DNA of 42,925 bases from Nonomuraea cavernae (GTDB lineage: Bacteria > Actinomycetota > Actinomycetes > Streptosporangiales > Streptosporangiaceae). The stretch is from assembly GCF_014646355.1 (NCBI RefSeq), contig NZ_BMNH01000046.1:1-42925 (forward strand). Direction: 5' to 3'. This document shows positions 1 through 8,393 of the stretch, in pieces. Positions within the stretch are counted from its first letter, which is position 1. Every line of letters begins with the position of its first letter. The translations under genes were made by a program, and so were the position numbers. The notes under the pieces were generated by a model. The model ran no database searches and had not been told where the DNA came from. It saw nothing but the letters and a program-made list of their open reading frames with translations.

Positions 1-1
1 C

Positions 2-169
2 CGCCGCACCCGCTATCGAGGACTGCTCAAAACCCGACTCGCGCATCTGCTGACCGCCACCGCGATCAACCTCATCCGCCTGGACGCCTGGTGGACCGAC
101 ACCCAGATCCGCGGCACTCGCGCCTCTCACCTGGAACGACTCGGCGCTGAACTCGGCCTAGCCGCGTGA
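2..169 (+). CDS. IS transposase, C-terminal end (runs off left edge)
   Basis: Reading from base 2 gives 55 residues ending at a TGA at 167-169. The peptide contains YRGLLKTRLAHLL and ATAINLIRLDAWW, a pattern I associate with the C-terminal end of actinobacterial DDE transposases of the IS1182/IS5 type. The catalytic core would lie to the left of the window, so I cannot say whether the gene is intact. No clear terminal inverted repeat could be defined in 170-314, which otherwise holds nothing recognisable. The exact IS family is an inference from this short tail. Confidence 0.65.
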   Translation, partial: RRTRYRGLLKTRLAHLLTATAINLIRLDAWWTDTQIRGTRASHLERLGAELGLAA

Positions 170-314
170 ACCGAATCGGCCAACAAAGTCGTAAACGCCC
201 AGGGTTCCACGCCAGATCACGCTGAAAAGGATCGCGCGCCGTTGTCGATTCCGGCCGTGCCCGCGTGTCGTAGGGGTGAAGGGCTACGACTGACGAAGCA
301 TGGAGGCGTACGAC

Positions 315-1037
315 ATGTCCGAACGATTCGAAGTGCGGTGGGAGGGCGAGCTGCCCGCCGCCCCGCGCGAGGTGTGGGACGCGTTCACCGTCCACACCGC
401 CGGCTGGTACTGGAAGATCGCATACGAGCCGTGGGTCGGCGGCGCGGAACGCGGCCTCACGAGCGCGGGCACGGTCACCGTCTGGGATCCGCCGCGTCAC
501 TTCACCACGCGGTCGGCAGACGGGTCCAACGAGCTCGACTACGTGCTGGAGCCGAGCCGGGGCGGCACTTTCCTGAGCTACCGGCATCGCGGCGAGACCA
601 CCGAGAACCACGAGCGGGAGCTCGACGCCTGCCGGCGGCACACCGCCTTCTACTACCACTCACTCGGCGAGTATCTGCGGCACTTCTCCGGGCGTGACGC
701 GGCCTACGTGAGCGCGGAGGCCCCTGACTCGTCGGCGAAGGGCGGCTTCGCGGTGCTGCGCCAGGCCCTGGGCGTGCCCGAGGACGTCGCCGCCGGCGAC
801 ACGGTTCGGCTGACACCGGCCGGGATGGAGCCGATCGACGGCGTCGTCGACTACGCCACCGCCACCTTCCTGGGCGTGCGCGGCGACGACGCCCTCTACC
901 GCTTCTACGGCCGTGACGTGTGGGATTGGCCGGTCGGCGTCGCGCACCATATGTTTGTCGCCGGTGCCGACGAGGCGGAGCTCACCCAGACCTGGAGCAC
1001 CTGGCTGGACGGCGTGTTCGCGAAGGATGTTGTGTGA
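315..1037 (+). CDS. SRPBCC (AHSA1-like) domain protein
   Basis: A 240-residue protein beginning MSERFEVRWEGELPA. The N-terminal half has the pattern of the SRPBCC/AHSA1 helix-grip fold: a first strand, then the PREVWDAFT helix, then W-rich strands and HFTTRSADGS. These proteins bind hydrophobic ligands; the ligand here is unknown. I start it at 315 and not at the in-frame ATG at 300, because GGAGG at 302-306 sits 8 bases before the ATG at 315. It overlaps the next gene by one base (TGATG), so it is the first gene of an operon with the YCII protein and the ECF sigma factor. Such small ligand-binding proteins often accompany ECF/DGPF loci. Confidence 0.75.
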   Translation: MSERFEVRWEGELPAAPREVWDAFTVHTAGWYWKIAYEPWVGGAERGLTSAGTVTVWDPPRHFTTRSADGSNELDYVLEPSRGGTFLSYRHRGETTENHERELDACRRHTAFYYHSLGEYLRHFSGRDAAYVSAEAPDSSAKGGFAVLRQALGVPEDVAAGDTVRLTPAGMEPIDGVVDYATATFLGVRGDDALYRFYGRDVWDWPVGVAHHMFVAGADEAELTQTWSTWLDGVFAKDVV

Positions 1038-1387
1038 TGCCCCAATATGCGGTGCTCATCTTCGAGCGCGAGACACCCGGTGGCGTGGCCGACCTGCCGC
1101 CGGAGATCATGGAGGCCCACGACCGGCTGCCCGATCGGATCGCCGAGCAGGGCGGGCGCATCATCGCGGGGCTGGCGCTGGAGCCGTCCGCCACGGCCAC
1201 CGCGATCCGGGGCGACCTGATCACGGACGGCCCGTTCATCGAGACCAAGGAGGCGCTGGCCGGCGTCTTCGTGATCGAAGCGAGTGACCTCGACCACGCG
1301 CTGGCGCTGGCCCGGCTGACGCCGATCGTCAGCGGGGGCGTCGAGGTCAGGCCGCTGATCGGGTTTGAGACTCCGGCGGGCGACTGA
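1037..1387 (+). CDS. YCII-related (DGPF) domain protein
   Basis: A 116-residue protein starting MPQYAVLIFERE and containing TDGPFIETKEALAGVFVIE, which carries the DGPF signature of the YCII family. These proteins adopt a ferredoxin-like fold resembling muconolactone isomerases; their function is mostly unknown. DGPF genes are a known genomic companion of ECF42 sigma factors, and here the sigma factor follows directly. The ATG overlaps the TGA of the previous gene by one base. The start is unambiguous: it is the first Met of the conserved YAVLIF strand. Confidence 0.85.
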   Translation: MPQYAVLIFERETPGGVADLPPEIMEAHDRLPDRIAEQGGRIIAGLALEPSATATAIRGDLITDGPFIETKEALAGVFVIEASDLDHALALARLTPIVSGGVEVRPLIGFETPAGD

Positions 1388-1392
1388 GCCGC

Positions 1393-2685
1393 GTGGATTC
1401 CGTGGATTCCGTGAATTCCGTGGAGCAGGCGGTCGCCGACGCGCACCGTCGCGAGTGGGCGTACGTGCTCGCCGCGACGGTGCGCGTCACCCGCGACCTC
1501 GACAGCGCCGAGGAGGCGGTGCAGGACGCCTACGTCAAGGCGCTGACCACGTGGACCCGCGACGGGGTGCCGGAGCGGCCCGGCGCGTGGCTGACGACGG
1601 TCGCGCGGCGCAACGCCCTCAACATGACGCGCCGCGACCGGACCCTGCACGCCAAGCTGCCGCTGCTGGTGCAGCCCGATGACACCGAGCCGTCCGAGGC
1701 GTTCGAGCCGTCCGGACCGTCCGGGCGGGACACCATTCCCGACGACCGGCTACGGCTGATCTTCACCTGCTGCCATCCGGCGCTGGCCGAGGAGGCGCGG
1801 GTCGCGCTCACCCTGCGGCTGGTCTGCGGGGTGGCGACCGAGGACATCGCGCGGGCCTTCCTCGTCGGCGAATCGGCGATGGCCGCCCGGCTGACCCGGG
1901 CCAAGAAGAAGATCGCGGTCGCCCGCATCCCTTACGCCGTGCCCGCTCCCGGTGAGCTTCCCCGGCGCCTCGACTCGGTGCTGACCGTCGTCCACCTGCT
2001 CTACGCCACCGGCCACACCGCGTACTCCGGCGAGCGGCTCGTCCGCGACGAGCTCACCGGGCGCGCGCTCGACCTGGCCCGGATGCTGCGCCTGCTGCTG
2101 CCGGGCGAGCGTGAGACCGCCGGGCTGCTGGCACTGCTGCTGGCCCAGCACGCGCGCCGCGCCACCCGCACCGACGCGTACGGGACGCTGCTGCGCCTGG
2201 AGGAGCAGGACCGCTCCGCGTGGGACCACGAGCTGATCGCCGAGGCCGACCGGCTCGTGGTGGCCGCGCTCACCGCCGGTCCGCCCGGACGCTTCACGTT
2301 GCAGGCGGCGATCGCCGCTCTGCACGCGCAGGCGCCCACCTACGCCGAGACCGACTGGCCGCAGATCCTCACCCTGTACGGGGAGCTGCTGCGGATCTGG
2401 CCGTCACCCGTCGTCGCGCTCAACCGGGCGGTGGCCCTGGCCATGGTCGACGGGCCGTCGGCCGCGCTGGCCCAGGTCGAGGCGCTGGAGGCGGAGGGCC
2501 GCCTGGCCGGCTACCGCTACCTGCCCGCGACCAAGGCCGACCTGCTGCACCGCCTCGGCCGCGACACGGAGGCCGTCCGGGCCTACCGGGAGGCCCTGGC
2601 ACTCAGCGACAACGCCGCCGAACAGGAGTTCCTGACCGGCCGCATCAGATCGGCCGGCCCGGGTGCGAGGTCGAAGCCCGGATGA
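1393..2685 (+). CDS. ECF42-type RNA polymerase sigma factor with long C-terminal extension
   Basis: A 430-residue sigma-70 family protein. Sigma-2 lies at about residues 10-80 (DLDSAEEAVQDAYVKAL, RPGAWLTTVARRNALN) and sigma-4 at about 120-180 (RLVCGVATEDIARAFLV). About 240 further helical residues follow, as in ECF42 factors (DUF6596/TPR-like region, with GYRYLPATKADLLHRLGR near the end). ECF42 proteins usually lack a dedicated anti-sigma factor, and the C-terminal domain is thought to be regulatory. The neighbouring DGPF gene supports the assignment. The GTG at 1393 is one of several closely spaced in-frame GTGs made by a 9-base repeat (GTGGATTCC), so the exact start is uncertain. Confidence 0.88.
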   Translation: MDSVDSVNSVEQAVADAHRREWAYVLAATVRVTRDLDSAEEAVQDAYVKALTTWTRDGVPERPGAWLTTVARRNALNMTRRDRTLHAKLPLLVQPDDTEPSEAFEPSGPSGRDTIPDDRLRLIFTCCHPALAEEARVALTLRLVCGVATEDIARAFLVGESAMAARLTRAKKKIAVARIPYAVPAPGELPRRLDSVLTVVHLLYATGHTAYSGERLVRDELTGRALDLARMLRLLLPGERETAGLLALLLAQHARRATRTDAYGTLLRLEEQDRSAWDHELIAEADRLVVAALTAGPPGRFTLQAAIAALHAQAPTYAETDWPQILTLYGELLRIWPSPVVALNRAVALAMVDGPSAALAQVEALEAEGRLAGYRYLPATKADLLHRLGRDTEAVRAYREALALSDNAAEQEFLTGRIRSAGPGARSKPG

Positions 2686-2738
2686 GCGGGCGAGTGGAGG
2701 GCTGCGGACGGACATCCGATTCGTGGCATCATGTCCGG

Positions 2739-3254
2739 ATGACTTGGACTGCTCCCGAGGTGACCCGCGCCGGCGGATCGCTGGTCGCGCCCGAGCCCGA
2801 GCTGTTGCGGGACCTGCTCGACTGGCATCGTTCGACGCTGCTGCACAAGTGCGCCGGGCTCACCGGAGAGCAGCTCGCCCTGGCGCCCATCCCGCAGTCC
2901 AACCTGTCGCTCCTGGGGCTGATCCGGCACCTGTCGAAGGTGGAGCGCAACTGGTTCCGGCGCTTTCGCGGGGAGCCCATCGAGAACCTGTACTCGACCC
3001 CGGAGCGGCCCGACGCCGACTTCGAGGACCTCGACCCGGCGCGGGCCGAGACCGAGTACGCCACGCTGCTCACCGAGCAGCACCTGGCCCGCCAGGCCGT
3101 GGCGGGCGTGTCACTCGACTCCACACTGGTCCGGCCCGGCGGCGGCACGTACTCGCTGCGCATGGTCTTCGTCCACATGGTCGGCGAGTACGCCCGGCAC
3201 AACGGGCACGCCGATCTGATCCGGCAGTGCGTGGACGGCGTCACGGGAGCCTGA
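2739..3254 (+). CDS. DinB-like (DUF664) protein
   Basis: A 171-residue protein (MTWTAPEVTRAGG). It has the four-helix DinB/DUF664 pattern: DWHRSTLLHKCAGLT, then LGLIRHLSKVERNWFRRF, then FVHMVGEYARHNGHADLIR. The three histidines in these segments (about residues 29, 66 and 156) match the usual metal-binding triad of the superfamily, which includes mycothiol-dependent enzymes. Substrate unknown. It lies 53 bases behind the sigma factor and is plausibly in the same transcription unit or under its control. Another ATG at 2731 opens a frame that stops at once, so 2739 is the start. Confidence 0.8.
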   Translation: MTWTAPEVTRAGGSLVAPEPELLRDLLDWHRSTLLHKCAGLTGEQLALAPIPQSNLSLLGLIRHLSKVERNWFRRFRGEPIENLYSTPERPDADFEDLDPARAETEYATLLTEQHLARQAVAGVSLDSTLVRPGGGTYSLRMVFVHMVGEYARHNGHADLIRQCVDGVTGA

Positions 3255-3412
3255 GTGACCGCTCCCCCGGCGCGTGAGCGGGCTCGTGCCGGGCAGGCTG
3301 TGCCCGCCATCGGGTCTGGCACCCATATGCGCTGGTGGACGGCATGTAGACGGCGTCTGAGCCGTCGCGTCGGGGCGGTGCGCAATGCGGCATGGCCCGC
3401 ATGGACAAATAC

Positions 3413-3429
3413 CCTCACCAGCGGTGAGG
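3413..3429. promoter_or_regulatory. Perfect inverted repeat before the two-component operon
   Basis: CCTCACC-AGC-GGTGAGG is a perfect 7+3+7 palindrome ending 8 bases before the ATG at 3438. The spacing and symmetry suit an operator for the NarL-type regulator encoded by the operon, perhaps autoregulatory. No clear -35/-10 pair can be assigned. The rest of 3255-3412 holds nothing I recognise. Confidence 0.5.
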
Positions 3430-3437
3430 CTGGATAC

Positions 3438-4457
3438 ATGACCGCACCATCGAACAGGCCCGCGATGCTGGGAGCCCGGGCGAGCCGGCTCGCGCGCACG
3501 CCCGCCTCGGCCTTGTTCTGGCGGATCGTCGTGATGAACGGCCTGCTCTTCACCATCGGCCTGACCGTGCTGGCGCTGTCGCCGGCGACGGTCTCCTCCC
3601 CCGTGCTGCTCACCGAGGTGCCGATCCTGCTCATCGGACTGGCCCTGATGATCATGGTCAACGCGTTCGTGCTGCGCAACAGCCTCGCACCGCTCAGCGC
3701 CCTCACCACGCTGATGGAACGGGTGGACCTGCTGCGCCACAGCGACCGCATCGCCCACAACGGCAACGGTGACCTGACCACGCTCATCGCCACGTTCAAC
3801 TCCATGCTCGACCGGCTGGAGGCCGAACGCAGCGCCAGCACCGCCCACACCCTGGCCGCCCAGGAGGCCGAACGCCAGCGCATCGCCCGCGAGCTGCACG
3901 ACGAGATCGGCCAGAGCCTCACCGTCGTCCTGCTCGGCCTCAAGCGCGCGGTGGACCGCGCCCCCGACGACCTGCGCGAGGAGCTCCACACCGTGCAGGA
4001 GACGGTCCGCGCCAGCCTCGACGAGGTGCGTCAGGTGGCCCGCAGACTGCGGCCCGGTGTGCTGGAGGACCTCGGGCTGCTCAGCGCCATGAGCGCGCTG
4101 GCCAGCGACTTCTCCCAGATGAGCGGCGTGCCGGTGGCCCGCGTGTTCGACCCGCGGTTGCCCGAGGTGAGCAGCGACGTCGAGCTGGTGATCTACCGCA
4201 TCGCGCAGGAGGGCCTGACCAACGTCGCCCGCCACGCCCACGCCTCACGCGTGGAGCTGTCGCTGTGCGCCGACGACGGCGACGTGGTGCTGCGCATCAC
4301 CGACGACGGCGACGGCGGGCCGATCCGCGAGGGCGCCGGCATCCGAGGCATGCGCGAGCGTGCCCTGCTCGTCAACGCCGACCTGACCATCGAGGAGGCG
4401 CCGGGGGGCGGGCTCCGGGTTCGTCTGGCCGTGCCGGTCACGAAGGAGCGAGCGTGA
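3438..4457 (+). CDS. NarL-type sensor histidine kinase
   Basis: A 339-residue membrane kinase. There are two transmembrane segments at about 28-48 and 57-79 with a very short outside loop, so the signal is probably sensed in or near the membrane. A HAMP-like linker follows. The HisKA_3 dimerisation domain contains RIARELHDEIGQS with phospho-acceptor His154. The ATPase domain has an N-box-like IYRIAQEGLTNVARHA and a glycine-rich GAGIRGMRERA lid. The gene is translationally coupled to its response regulator (GTGA overlap at 4454-4457). I chose the ATG at 3438 and not the upstream GTG at 3255, because the added residues look non-coding. The signal is unknown; there is no evidence that it serves the nitrate operon 10 kb away. 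Confidence 0.88.
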   Translation: MTAPSNRPAMLGARASRLARTPASALFWRIVVMNGLLFTIGLTVLALSPATVSSPVLLTEVPILLIGLALMIMVNAFVLRNSLAPLSALTTLMERVDLLRHSDRIAHNGNGDLTTLIATFNSMLDRLEAERSASTAHTLAAQEAERQRIARELHDEIGQSLTVVLLGLKRAVDRAPDDLREELHTVQETVRASLDEVRQVARRLRPGVLEDLGLLSAMSALASDFSQMSGVPVARVFDPRLPEVSSDVELVIYRIAQEGLTNVARHAHASRVELSLCADDGDVVLRITDDGDGGPIREGAGIRGMRERALLVNADLTIEEAPGGGLRVRLAVPVTKERA

Positions 4458-5152
4458 ACGAGATGAGCGTGGGCGAGATGAGCGTGGGCACGGAGCAGCG
4501 GCAGACCCGCATCCTGCTGGCCGACGATCACGCCCTGGTCCGTCACGGGCTGCGGCTGATCCTGGACGCCGAGCCGGACCTGACGGTGGTGGCCGAGGCG
4601 GGCGACGGCGCCGAGGCCATCGAGATCGCCACCCGCTCCGGCATCGAGGTCGACCTGGCCATCCTCGACATCGCCATGCCCCGCCTGACCGGCATCCAGG
4701 CGGCCCGCGAGATCTCCCGGCGGGCGCCCGGCATCCGGCTGCTCATGCTGTCGATGTACGACAACGAGCAGTACTTCTTCGAGTCGCTCAAGGCGGGCGC
4801 CTCCGGCTACGTGCTGAAGTCGGTCGCCGACCGTGACCTGCTGGAGGCGTGCCGGGCCGCGATGCGCGGCGAGCCGTTCCTCTACCCCGGGGCGGTCACC
4901 GCCCTCATCCGCGACTACCTGCAGCGCCACGAGCAGGGCGAGACCGTCCCCGACAGCCTGCTGACCCCGCGCGAGGAAGAGATCGTCAAGCTCATCGCCG
5001 AAGGGCACTCCTCCAAAGAGATCGCCGACCTCCTGGTGATCAGCGTCAAGACCGTCGACCGTCACCGGGCCAACGTGCTCGGCAAACTGGGCCTGCGCGA
5101 CCGCCTCGACCTGACCCGGCACGCCATCCGCGCCGGCCTGGTCGAACCCTGA
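4454..5152 (+). CDS. NarL/FixJ-family response regulator
   Basis: A 232-residue regulator. The receiver domain at about 18-135 has acidic pair D24/D25 and phospho-acceptor Asp72 in LAILDIAMP. The C-terminal LuxR helix-turn-helix has LTPREEEIVKLIAEGHSSKE and TVDRHRANVLGKLGL. AAGGAG at 4443-4448 lies 5 bases before the GTG at 4454, which overlaps the kinase stop. The N-terminus contains a tandem five-residue repeat (EMSVG twice), an exact 15-base duplication that also offers later ATG starts at 4463 and 4478. It forms a cognate pair with the kinase upstream and converges on the MFS gene only 7 bases away. Confidence 0.9.
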   Translation: MNEMSVGEMSVGTEQRQTRILLADDHALVRHGLRLILDAEPDLTVVAEAGDGAEAIEIATRSGIEVDLAILDIAMPRLTGIQAAREISRRAPGIRLLMLSMYDNEQYFFESLKAGASGYVLKSVADRDLLEACRAAMRGEPFLYPGAVTALIRDYLQRHEQGETVPDSLLTPREEEIVKLIAEGHSSKEIADLLVISVKTVDRHRANVLGKLGLRDRLDLTRHAIRAGLVEP

Positions 5153-5159
5153 CACCGGC

Positions 5160-6623
5160 TCAGCCGCCGTGCGCGCCGACTCGGCTGACGGTCACCGACT
5201 CCGGGTCGGCCGGGGGCGCGGATGGGGGCGTCCGGGGCAGCGTGGCGGCGGCCACGAGAAGGGCGGCCAGGTAGAGGCCGGCACCGGCCAGCAGAGCCGT
5301 GGTGTAGCCGGTCGTCAGCGACGCGGGGAGCAAGGCGTCGGCGGTGGCCACGGCGGCCAGGACGACGAGGCCGAGGGCGCCGCCGATCTGCTGGCTGGTG
5401 TTGACCAGCCCTGAGGCGATGCCGGTGTCGCGGGCGGCGACGCCCCGCACGCCGCCGATGGTCGTGGTGACGAAGCCCAGGCCGAGCCCGGCTCCCGCGA
5501 CGAACTGGGCGGGCAGCAGGACGGCGACGTAGCCGGTCTCCGGCGTGAGCAGGGTGAACCAGGCCATGCCTGTGGTCGCCAGGGTCAGGCCGATGACGGT
5601 GACCGCGCGTTCGGACAGGCGGCTCAGCAGGCGAGGGCCGATCGCGCCCGAGGCCACGCCGATGCCGAGCGCGAAGGGCAGGTAGGCCAGCCCGGTCCGC
5701 ATCGGGCCGTACCCCTTGATCGTCTGCATGTAGAGGGTGAGGAAGTAGAACGTGGCCATCATGCCCGCGCCCATCAGGAACATGACGGCGTTCGCGCCCG
5801 CCCGGCCGCGGTCGCGCAGGATGGCGGGCGGGAGCATCGCGGCAGGGCTGCGTCGCTGCACCAGCAGGAACACGGTCAGCAGCAGCGCCGCGGCGGCGAA
5901 GAGGCCGAGGGTGACCGGCTCCGTCCAGCCGTGGGAGCCGGCCCGGTTGATGGCGTAGACGAGGGAGCCCAGGCCGAGGGTGGCGGTCACCGCGCCGGGC
6001 AGGTCGACGCGGCCGCGGTCACGACCGCCGTCGACCAGCACGCCGGTGCCGGTCAGCACCGCGATCGCGATCGGCACGTTCACGTACAGGACCCAGCGCC
6101 AGTCGAGGTATTCGGTGAGGGCGCCGCCGAGCAGCAGCCCGACGACCGAGCCGAGGCCGCCCATCGCCCCGTAGACGCCGAGCGCCCTGGTGCGCGCCGG
6201 ACCGGCGGGGAAGGTGGTGGCCAGCAGGGACAGCGCCGTGGGCGCGGCGATGGCGGCGCCGACGCCCTGCAGCGCACGGGCGGCGATGAGCACCGTGCCG
6301 GTGGGGGCGAGTCCGCCGAGCAGCGACGCCGCGGTGAACACGACCAGGCCGAGGCGGAAGACGCGGCGGCGGCCGAACAGGTCGCCGGCCCGCCCGCCGA
6401 TGAGCAGTAGTCCGCCGAAGGCCAGGGCGTAGGCGGTGAGCACCCAGTTCAGGTCGGCCTGGGCGATGCCCAGGGAGCTCTGGATGCTGGGCAGGGCGAC
6501 GTTCACGATGGTGCCGTCGAGGACGAGCATGAGCTGGGCGGCGGCGATGACCAGCAGGGCCAGGCCGGGACGCTCGCGGGTGGGTGCGCCGGGCAGGGCG
6601 CGGACTTCGTCGTGCACGGACAT
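5160..6623 (-). CDS. MFS drug exporter, DHA2 (EmrB/QacA) family
   Basis: A 487-residue polytopic protein. The hydrophobic pattern suggests 14 membrane helices, the hallmark of DHA2 drug:H+ antiporters. The first helix reads MLVLDGTIVNVALPSIQ, the family motif D1, followed by LNWVLTAYALAFGGLLL and a loop motif A (GGRAGDLFGRRRVF). The likely role is proton-driven export of toxic organic compounds. The ATG at 6623 follows an in-frame TTG at 6626; I prefer the ATG. It is the second gene after the hemerythrin-like gene on the same strand (35-base gap) and lies opposite a MarR-type regulator, the usual arrangement for a repressed efflux pump. Confidence 0.9.
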   Translation of the reverse strand: MSVHDEVRALPGAPTRERPGLALLVIAAAQLMLVLDGTIVNVALPSIQSSLGIAQADLNWVLTAYALAFGGLLLIGGRAGDLFGRRRVFRLGLVVFTAASLLGGLAPTGTVLIAARALQGVGAAIAAPTALSLLATTFPAGPARTRALGVYGAMGGLGSVVGLLLGGALTEYLDWRWVLYVNVPIAIAVLTGTGVLVDGGRDRGRVDLPGAVTATLGLGSLVYAINRAGSHGWTEPVTLGLFAAAALLLTVFLLVQRRSPAAMLPPAILRDRGRAGANAVMFLMGAGMMATFYFLTLYMQTIKGYGPMRTGLAYLPFALGIGVASGAIGPRLLSRLSERAVTVIGLTLATTGMAWFTLLTPETGYVAVLLPAQFVAGAGLGLGFVTTTIGGVRGVAARDTGIASGLVNTSQQIGGALGLVVLAAVATADALLPASLTTGYTTALLAGAGLYLAALLVAAATLPRTPPSAPPADPESVTVSRVGAHGG

Positions 6624-6658
6624 CAAGGGGGCTCTCTCGGTGGTGAGGTGTCAGGGGG

Positions 6659-7285
6659 TCAGGAGTAGAGGCGCAGGGACGCGTAGGCGGGGCGCCACTC
6701 GTCGTGGTAGGCGGCCACCAGCGGGGACGGCATCCGGCCGAGGACGCGCGCGGCCGTCTCCGGGTCGGCCTCGTCGAGCAGCCACGGCAGGTAGCGGGGC
6801 GCGTCGCCGCCGATCCGGTCGCGGTGCACCTCGGCGAAGTGCTGCCACTGCTCGCCGGTCAGGGTGGCGTCGATCAGTGCGAGGCCCTCGGCCTCCTCGT
6901 GGCGCAGGTGCCCGCCCAGGCCGGTGACCAGGGCGTCGACCAGCCCGCCGAGGCGTTCGGCGCCGTGGTCGCGGTCGGCCAGCGCCTCGTCGACGCCGGC
7001 CAGCAGGGGGTCGATGGCGGCGTGCTCGTCCTCCATGGCGTCCAGCAGGGCGAGGTCGTCGGGACGGGCGGCCAGCGCCTGCCGCATGGCGGGCCACAAC
7101 GCGATGTCCTCGGACGTGTGGTGGACCACCAGGAAGGTCTTGAACAGCTCCCAGCCCGCTGCGGTCCGCAGCACCTGTCGAGGGTCGTCGCCGGTGCGGG
7201 CGGCGACCTTGGCGATGCGCTCCAGCTCGCGCCGCAGGGCGTCGTGCATCGCGAACATCATCGTCATGTCGAGGGCGAAGGTCAT
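6659..7285 (-). CDS. Hemerythrin HHE-domain protein
   Basis: A 208-residue helical protein with the metal ligand pattern of hemerythrin-like (HHE cation-binding) domains: MHDALRRELERI, then VVHHTSEDIALWPAM, then MEDEHAAIDPLL, then LRHEEAEGLALI. Such domains bind a di-iron centre and sense or handle oxygen, NO or oxidants. The C-terminal 60 residues (YLPWLLDEADPETAARVLGR) are typical of the actinobacterial group. I start at 7285, where GGAG lies about 7 bases upstream; the longer in-frame extension to 7408 is compositionally non-coding. It is the first gene of an apparent operon with the MFS exporter, reading away from the tandem MarR gene. Confidence 0.85.
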   Translation of the reverse strand: MTFALDMTMMFAMHDALRRELERIAKVAARTGDDPRQVLRTAAGWELFKTFLVVHHTSEDIALWPAMRQALAARPDDLALLDAMEDEHAAIDPLLAGVDEALADRDHGAERLGGLVDALVTGLGGHLRHEEAEGLALIDATLTGEQWQHFAEVHRDRIGGDAPRYLPWLLDEADPETAARVLGRMPSPLVAAYHDEWRPAYASLRLYS

Positions 7286-7382
7286 GACTTGGCTCCATGG
7301 GCATGGGCGCGCCGGAGGTCTGGCGCGCGGCGAGGTGGCAGGGGATTGACGCGTCCAGACGTCCGACGCGATATCAAGTACG

Positions 7383-7421
7383 CTAACTATCCATAATCTA
7401 ACTGTCAATCTGCCAACTATT
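7383..7421. promoter_or_regulatory. Three 15-base-phased direct repeats between hemerythrin and MarR genes
   Basis: CTAACTATC (7383-7391), CTAACTGTC (7398-7406) and CCAACTATT (7413-7421) recur at exactly 15-base intervals. A weaker fourth copy (CTTAACCAT) starts at 7428. The block is strikingly AT-rich for this genome and sits between two divergent genes, so it probably contains both promoters and the binding sites of the tandem MarR regulator. Direct rather than inverted repeats are unusual for MarR proteins. Confidence 0.6.
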
Positions 7422-7473
7422 TTTCCACTTAACCATCACCGGCTTCGGTAAGCTGCCCGGCGGAGGTGCATCA

Positions 7474-8310
7474 GTGGACGACAGGCCGGCCACGACGGAG
7501 ACCCAGGAAGCCGTCGGCAAGCTGCTGCGCCGGGTCTACGCCCGGTTCACCGCCGAGGCGGTGCGCGACGACCCGCAGGCCCGCGACTACGTCGTCCTCG
7601 ACACGCTCGCCGACCAGGACGCCGACTCCCAGCACGAGCTGGCCGAGCGGCTCGGCATCAACCGCACGATCATGGTCCGGCTGGTCGACCGGCTGGAGGC
7701 CGCCGGCCACGTGACCCGCACCCGCAACCCGGCCAACCGGCGCTCCTACACGCTGTCGATCACCGAGGAGGGCCGCCGGGCCCGGGACGCCATGCGCCGG
7801 CAGGTCGCCGAGCGCGACGCCCGCGTCACCGCTCCCCTGACGCCGGCCGAGCGGCGGCGCCTCAACGAGCTGCTGAGCCTGCTGCTTCCCGAGCCCGAGC
7901 CGCTCCAGACCACCGCCTTCCTGGTCGCCCAGGCCCACTACCGGCTGCGCCGCATGGGCGACGCGCTGCTGGCCGGCTCGGGGTTGCGCACCCGGCACTT
8001 CGGCTCCCTGACGGCGATCGACGAGCTGGGCCCGTGCCCTCAGCAGCGGTTCGCCCAACACCTCGACATCTCCGAGCCAGCCGCCGCCCAGGTGATCGAC
8101 GAGCTGGTCCAGCTCGGTCTCGTCGCCCGCGGCCGCGACCCCCACGACCGGCGCCGCTACGCCCTGGAGCTCACCGACCTCGGCCGGCGGCGTCTCGTCG
8201 TGGTCCACGACGCGCTGCGCCGCCTGCAGACCGAGATCCTCGACGTCCTCGGCGCCGACGCCGAGCGCGAGCTGCGCACCCTGCTCGGCAAGCTCCTGCC
8301 CGAGGAGTGA
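7474..8310 (+). CDS. Tandem MarR-domain transcriptional regulator
   Basis: A 278-residue protein made of two MarR units in one chain. Unit one (about 10-140) has LAERLGINRTIMVRLVDRLE and the wing RTRNPANRRSYTLSITEEG. Unit two (about 148-278) has FAQHLDISEPAAAQVIDELV and the wing RGRDPHDRRRYALELTDLG. A normal MarR protein is about 140-160 residues and dimerises; here one chain could form an intramolecular pseudodimer. GGAGGT at 7462-7467 precedes the GTG at 7474. It is divergent from the hemerythrin and efflux genes, which it probably represses. There is no stop or frameshift between the units, so the fusion looks genuine. Confidence 0.88.
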   Translation: MDDRPATTETQEAVGKLLRRVYARFTAEAVRDDPQARDYVVLDTLADQDADSQHELAERLGINRTIMVRLVDRLEAAGHVTRTRNPANRRSYTLSITEEGRRARDAMRRQVAERDARVTAPLTPAERRRLNELLSLLLPEPEPLQTTAFLVAQAHYRLRRMGDALLAGSGLRTRHFGSLTAIDELGPCPQQRFAQHLDISEPAAAQVIDELVQLGLVARGRDPHDRRRYALELTDLGRRRLVVVHDALRRLQTEILDVLGADAERELRTLLGKLLPEE

Positions 8311-8393
8311 AGGCTCCCGCCCGAAGGGTCCTCCTTTTCACCGGCGATTCGCGATGGGGTGCCAGGAGCGCAGGGGCGGGCGTGGCTTCGGCC

